Shown here one piece after another: positions 60,364 to 64,000 of a DNA stretch of 64,000 nucleotides. Every line of letters starts with the position of its first letter. The first letter of the stretch is position 1. This DNA comes from Achromobacter dolens (GTDB lineage: Bacteria > Pseudomonadota > Gammaproteobacteria > Burkholderiales > Burkholderiaceae_B). A model generated the notes under the pieces. It was not told where the DNA came from. It did not search any database and worked only from the letters and a program-made list of their open reading frames with translations. The stretch spans positions 62,001 through 126,000 of the forward strand of contig NZ_CADIJW010000006.1 of the NCBI RefSeq assembly GCF_902859745.1, given 5' to 3'. A program made the translations under genes and the position numbers.

Positions 60364-61312
60364 CCGGCCCTGGCCGCGGCCGCGCCGCCGGCTGCTTCGC
60401 GCGAAATCCGGCAAAGCCGCTCCAGCACTGCTGCGTGTAGCTGTAGAGCGCGTCCTGCGCCTTCAGCGGGCTGCGGCCGGCCAGCCGCGCGAGGACGTAG
60501 TGGCCCTGGCGCTGGGGATCGGGCGGCAGCGGCACTTCCACGAGCTGGCCGGCCTGCTGCTCCCGGCGGGTGACGCAGATGACGCCCAGCAGCAGGGTGT
60601 CGGTGGCGAGGGCCAGGTGGACCAGGGGGGCCAGGCTTTCGCAGCGCACGCTGACCATCTGCTCGGGGGCGCCGGCGGGGCCGAGGGTTTCGGCCAGGCG
60701 CAGGGCGACCTCGGGGCTGAGGGTGCTGGAGGCGACGGGGTACTGGCGGATGTGATCGATGGTGGGGCGGCGGTGGGCCAGGATGGGGTGATCCTTGCGA
60801 CAGACCATGCCGGCGCGCAGGGGCGCGAGCGGCCGGGTCTCGATGTCGGCGGCGCCGTACAGCATGCGGGCGTCGCAGACCATGGCGTCGATGCGTTCGG
60901 CGCGCAGCAGATCGAGCAGGGTGGCGGTGGTGCCGAGTTCGGCCGCCACGCGCACCTGCGGATGGCGAGCGGCCATGTGCGCCAGGAACGGCGTCAGCAA
61001 CAGCGAGGCGGGGGTGGGACTGAGTCCGATAGACAGGGTGCCCGATTCGCCGCCGGCCAGTGTCTTGAGCTCGCGCCGCAGCTCGGCTTCTTCGTAGCGC
61101 ATGCGGCGGGCGCGTTCCGCGACGCAGGCGCCGTAAGGCGTGAGGCGCACCTGGCGGGTGCCGCGGTCCAGCAGCGGCAGGCCAAGCTCGGCCTCCAGCG
61201 CCTGGATGCTGCGGCTGAGCGCGGGTTGCGACAGGTTGACCTTGTCGGCGGCGCGCGAAAAGGTGCCGTGTTCGACCACGGCGAGCAGGTGCTTGAGTTT
61301 CTGGAAGTCCAT
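60350..61312 (-). CDS. LysR-family transcriptional regulator
   Basis: This 320-residue LysR protein has the helix-turn-helix 'HGTFSRAADKVNLSQPALSRSIQALEAELGLPLL' (about 14-47) and an effector domain after residue 90 ('RHPQVRVAAELGTTATLLDLLRAERID'). ATG 61312 is chosen as the family's typical N-terminus (MDFQKLKHLL); a longer frame reaches 61411. It diverges from the penicillin acylase gene and is its likely controller. Confidence 0.86.
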   Translation of the reverse strand: MDFQKLKHLLAVVEHGTFSRAADKVNLSQPALSRSIQALEAELGLPLLDRGTRQVRLTPYGACVAERARRMRYEEAELRRELKTLAGGESGTLSIGLSPTPASLLLTPFLAHMAARHPQVRVAAELGTTATLLDLLRAERIDAMVCDARMLYGAADIETRPLAPLRAGMVCRKDHPILAHRRPTIDHIRQYPVASSTLSPEVALRLAETLGPAGAPEQMVSVRCESLAPLVHLALATDTLLLGVICVTRREQQAGQLVEVPLPPDPQRQGHYVLARLAGRSPLKAQDALYSYTQQCWSGFAGFRAKQPAARPRPGPVKDP

Positions 61313-61323
61313 GTGCCAACCGC

Positions 61324-61340
61324 ATGAATCATATGAATCA
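61324..61340. promoter_or_regulatory. Direct repeats ATGAATCA in the LysR/pac promoter region
   Basis: ATGAATCA occurs at 61324-61331 and 61333-61340, nine bases apart, in the 150-base gap between the LysR gene and pac. ATTATAGAT further right could be a -10 element for pac. The array is a candidate LysR binding region. Confidence 0.4.
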
Positions 61341-61462
61341 AATGCATTGGAATTATAGATTGGGCCTCCGTATGATGGTCCGCGGACGGCGCCCGGCAGA
61401 GGCGCCGCCATCGCCCGCGGCAGGCTCGCGGCGCGGTCCCATTCGATACGGAGACAGATTCA

Positions 61463-64000
61463 ATGAAGCAGCATGTGTTGTCGGCCGCCCTGTTGGCGGC
61501 CAGTTCGTGCCTGCCCGCGATGGCGGCGCAGGCCGTGGCGCAACCCGTGGCGACGGCCGCCGGACAGGCCGCCGAGGCCGTCGCGGCGCCGCCGCAGGGC
61601 GCCGATGGCAAGGTCACGATCCGGCGTGACGCCTATGGCATGCCGCACGTCTATGCGGACACGGTGTACGGCATCTTCTATGGCTACGGCTACGCGGTGG
61701 CGCAGGACCGGCTGTTCCAGATGGAGATGGCGCGCCGCAGCACCCAGGGCCGGGTGGCCGAGGTGCTGGGCGCGTCGATGGTGGGGTTCGACAAGTCGAT
61801 CCGCGCCAATTTCTCGCCCGAGCGCATCCAACGCCAATTGGCGGCGCTGCCGGCCTCGGACCGCCAGGTGCTGGACGGCTACGCGGCCGGCATGAACGCC
61901 TGGCTGGCGCGGGTGCGGGCCGAGCCCGGCACGTTGATGCCCAAGGAGTTCAACGACCTGGGCTTCGCGCCGGCCGACTGGACCGCCTACGACGTGGCGA
62001 TGATCTTCATCGGCACCATGGCCAACCGCTTCTCGGACGCCAACAGCGAGATCGACAACCTGGCGCTGCTGACGGCGCTCAAGGACAGGCACGGCGACGC
62101 CGAGGCCATGCGCATCTTCAACCAACTGCGCTGGCTGACCGACAGCCGCGCGCCGACCACGGTGCCGCCCGAAGCGGGCAGCTACCAGCCGGCCGTGTTC
62201 CAGCCGGACGGCGCGGACAGGCTGGCCTACGCGCTGCCGCGCTACGACGGCACGCCGCCGATGCTCGAACGCGTGGTGCGCGATCCGGCCACGCGCGGCG
62301 TGGTCGATGGCGCGCCGGCGACACTGCGGGCGCAACTGGCCGAGCAGTACGCGCAATCGGGCCAGCCGGGCATCGCCGGCTTTCCCACCACCAGCAACAT
62401 GTGGATCGTGGGCCGCGACCATGCCAAGGACGCCCGTTCGATCCTGCTGAACGGCCCGCAGTTCGGCTGGTGGAACCCGGCCTACACCTACGGCATCGGC
62501 CTGCACGGCGCCGGCTTCGACGTGGTCGGCAACACGCCGTTCGCCTATCCCGGCATTCTGTTCGGCCACAACGCGCATGTGGCCTGGGGCTCGACCGCCG
62601 GTTTCGGCGATGACGTCGACATCTTCGCGGAAAAGCTCGATCCGGCCGACCGCACCCGTTATTTCCACGACGGGCAATGGAAGACGCTGGAAAAACGCAC
62701 CGACCTGATCCTGGTGAAGGACGCGGCGCCGGTGACGCTGGACGTGTACCGCAGCGTGCACGGCCTGATCGTCAAGTTCGACGACGCGCAGCACGTGGCC
62801 TACGCCAAGGCGCGCGCCTGGGAAGGCTTCGAATTGCAGTCGCTGATGGCCTGGACCCGCAAGACGCAGTCGGCCAACTGGGAACAATGGAAGGCGCAGG
62901 CGGCGCGCCACGCGTTGACCATCAACTGGTACTACGCCGACGACCGCGGCAACATCGGCTACGCCCATACCGGCTTCTATCCAAGGCGCCGCCCGGGCCA
63001 TGACCCGCGCCTGCCGGTGCCGGGCACGGGCGAGATGGACTGGCAGGGCCTGCTGCCGTTCTCGACCAATCCGCAGGTCTACAACCCGCGCCAGGGCTTC
63101 ATCGCCAACTGGAACAACCAGCCGATGCGCGGTTACCCGTCCACCGACCTGTTCGCCATCGTCTGGGGCCAGGCCGACCGCTACGCCGAGATCGAGACGC
63201 GCCTGAAGGCCATGACCACCAACGGCGGCAAGGTCAGCGCGCAGCAGATGTGGGACCTGATCCGCACCACCAGCTACGCCGACGTCAACCGCCGCCACTT
63301 CCTGCCGTTCCTGCAGCGCGCGGTGCAAGGGCTGCCGGCCGACGATCCGCGCGCGCGGCTGGTGGCGGGGCTGGCGGCGTGGGACGGCATGGCGACCAGC
63401 GAGCGCCAGCCGGGCTACTTCGACAACGCCGGTCCGGCGGTGATGGACGCCTGGCTGCGCGCCATGCTCAAGCGCACGCTGGCCGACGAGATGCCGGCCG
63501 ACTTCTTCAAGTGGTACAGCGCCACCGGCTACCCGACGCCGCAGGCGCCGGCCACCGGTTCGCTCAACCTGACCGCCGGCGTCAAGGTGCTGTTCAACGC
63601 CCTGGCCGGCCCCGAGGCCGGGGTGCCGCAGCGCTATGACTTCTTCAACGGCGCGCGCGCCGACGACGTCATCCTGGCGGCGCTGGACGATGCGCTGGCG
63701 GCGTTGCGCCAGGCCTATGGGCAGGATCCGGCCGCGTGGAAGATCCCGGCGCCGCCGATGGTGTTCGCGCCCAAGAACTTCCTGGGCGTGCCGCAGGCCG
63801 ACGCCAAGGCGGTGCTGAGCTACCCGGCCACGCAGAACCGCGGCACCGAGAACAACATGACGGTGTTCGACGGCAAATCGGTGCGGGCGGTGGACGTGGT
63901 GGCGCCGGGGCAGAGCGGCTTCGTCGCGCCGGACGGCACCCCGTCGCCGCACACCCGCGACCAGTTCGACCTGTACAACACCTTCGGCAGCAAGCGGGTG
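61463..64000 (+). CDS. pac: Penicillin G acylase precursor, 3' end missing
   Basis: This N-terminal-nucleophile hydrolase is made as a precursor, exported to the periplasm and cut into alpha and beta chains. It hydrolyses phenylacetyl-amide bonds such as that of penicillin G. A signal peptide ('LSAALLAASSCLPAMA') starts at ATG 61463 behind CGGAGACA. The self-processed beta chain begins at S311 in 'FPTTSNMWIVG', and 'NGPQFGWWNPAYTYGIGLHGAG' and 'FGHNAHVAWGSTAGFGDDVDIFAE' match the E. coli enzyme closely. The window ends after 846 codons; by comparison about 20-25 residues are missing. Confidence 0.92.
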   Translation, partial: MKQHVLSAALLAASSCLPAMAAQAVAQPVATAAGQAAEAVAAPPQGADGKVTIRRDAYGMPHVYADTVYGIFYGYGYAVAQDRLFQMEMARRSTQGRVAEVLGASMVGFDKSIRANFSPERIQRQLAALPASDRQVLDGYAAGMNAWLARVRAEPGTLMPKEFNDLGFAPADWTAYDVAMIFIGTMANRFSDANSEIDNLALLTALKDRHGDAEAMRIFNQLRWLTDSRAPTTVPPEAGSYQPAVFQPDGADRLAYALPRYDGTPPMLERVVRDPATRGVVDGAPATLRAQLAEQYAQSGQPGIAGFPTTSNMWIVGRDHAKDARSILLNGPQFGWWNPAYTYGIGLHGAGFDVVGNTPFAYPGILFGHNAHVAWGSTAGFGDDVDIFAEKLDPADRTRYFHDGQWKTLEKRTDLILVKDAAPVTLDVYRSVHGLIVKFDDAQHVAYAKARAWEGFELQSLMAWTRKTQSANWEQWKAQAARHALTINWYYADDRGNIGYAHTGFYPRRRPGHDPRLPVPGTGEMDWQGLLPFSTNPQVYNPRQGFIANWNNQPMRGYPSTDLFAIVWGQADRYAEIETRLKAMTTNGGKVSAQQMWDLIRTTSYADVNRRHFLPFLQRAVQGLPADDPRARLVAGLAAWDGMATSERQPGYFDNAGPAVMDAWLRAMLKRTLADEMPADFFKWYSATGYPTPQAPATGSLNLTAGVKVLFNALAGPEAGVPQRYDFFNGARADDVILAALDDALAALRQAYGQDPAAWKIPAPPMVFAPKNFLGVPQADAKAVLSYPATQNRGTENNMTVFDGKSVRAVDVVAPGQSGFVAPDGTPSPHTRDQFDLYNTFGSKRV

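Overview
The window is high-GC DNA (genes packed head to tail with few gaps, strong third-position GC) from a betaproteobacterium of the Alcaligenaceae. Achromobacter is the best guess, with Bordetella the next. Pointers are three orphan Bug-type (tripartite tricarboxylate) solute-binding proteins, a large number of LysR/GntR/IclR/AraC regulators beside small CoA-type catabolic clusters, an RpfF/RpfR pair, and a penicillin G acylase. This taxonomic call is inference. I see no tRNA, rRNA, insertion sequence, CRISPR or phage gene, so it reads as ordinary metabolic chromosome.

Layout. (1) 1-6.7 kb: anaerobic respiration. The 3' end of torA plus torD (TMAO reductase and its chaperone) is followed, after a perfect FNR/Anr box, by ttrBCA (tetrathionate reductase). 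(2) 6.8-13.4 kb: a beta-keto-acid cleavage enzyme and a 3-hydroxyacyl-CoA-type dehydrogenase diverge from a LysR gene. Next come a GntR regulator and a pentonate-type dehydratase, which diverges from a Bug binding protein. The two promoter regions share an exact 17-bp motif. (3) 13.7-16.6 kb: rpfR and rpfF, convergent: a diffusible-signal-factor synthase and its cyclic-di-GMP-linked receptor. (4) 17-19.6 kb: a Fur-box-controlled siderophore receptor and a lone HigA-type antitoxin-like protein. (5) 19.7-23.8 kb: Bug, LysR, class III CoA-transferase and enoyl-CoA hydratase. (6) 24-29.8 kb: hydrolase lipoprotein, YiiX-like peptidase, two SDRs divergent from a LysR gene, and a GntP permease. (7) 29.9-34.9 kb: a second Fur-linked TonB receptor divergent from an AraC regulator, a small lipoprotein, an APH(6)-like kinase and a Nudix hydrolase. 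(8) 35-38.8 kb: LysR, class II aldolase, MHS-type MFS transporter and DsbA-fold isomerase. (9) 38.9-45.6 kb: an amino-acid-type ABC binding protein, then a cyclase/acyl-CoA-ligase/GntR operon divergent from a Bug/SDR operon across a near-perfect 24-bp palindrome. (10) 45.7-50.9 kb: a zinc-ribbon protein coupled to a GlxA-type regulator, a DJ-1/isonitrile-hydratase protein, Lrp, LysE and an ABC exporter. (11) 51.3-60 kb: a TRAP transporter diverges from an IclR gene that leads a thiolase, acyl-CoA ligase, SDR and two tandem PPC-domain (DUF296) proteins. Paired GGTCCA-N5-TGGACC operators lie at the divergence. (12) 60-64 kb: a small membrane protein and a LysR gene divergent from pac (penicillin G acylase), which is cut by the window end.

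How it works together: most clusters follow one plan, with a substrate-binding protein or transporter, a local regulator, and two to four CoA- or NAD(P)-dependent enzymes. Each appears to be a separate scavenging pathway for an organic acid, with substrates that cannot be read from sequence. The strongest biological stories are the DSF-type signalling pair at 13.7-16.6 kb, the oxygen-controlled tetrathionate/TMAO respiration block, and the IclR/TRAP/PPC cluster, whose chemistry I cannot assign.
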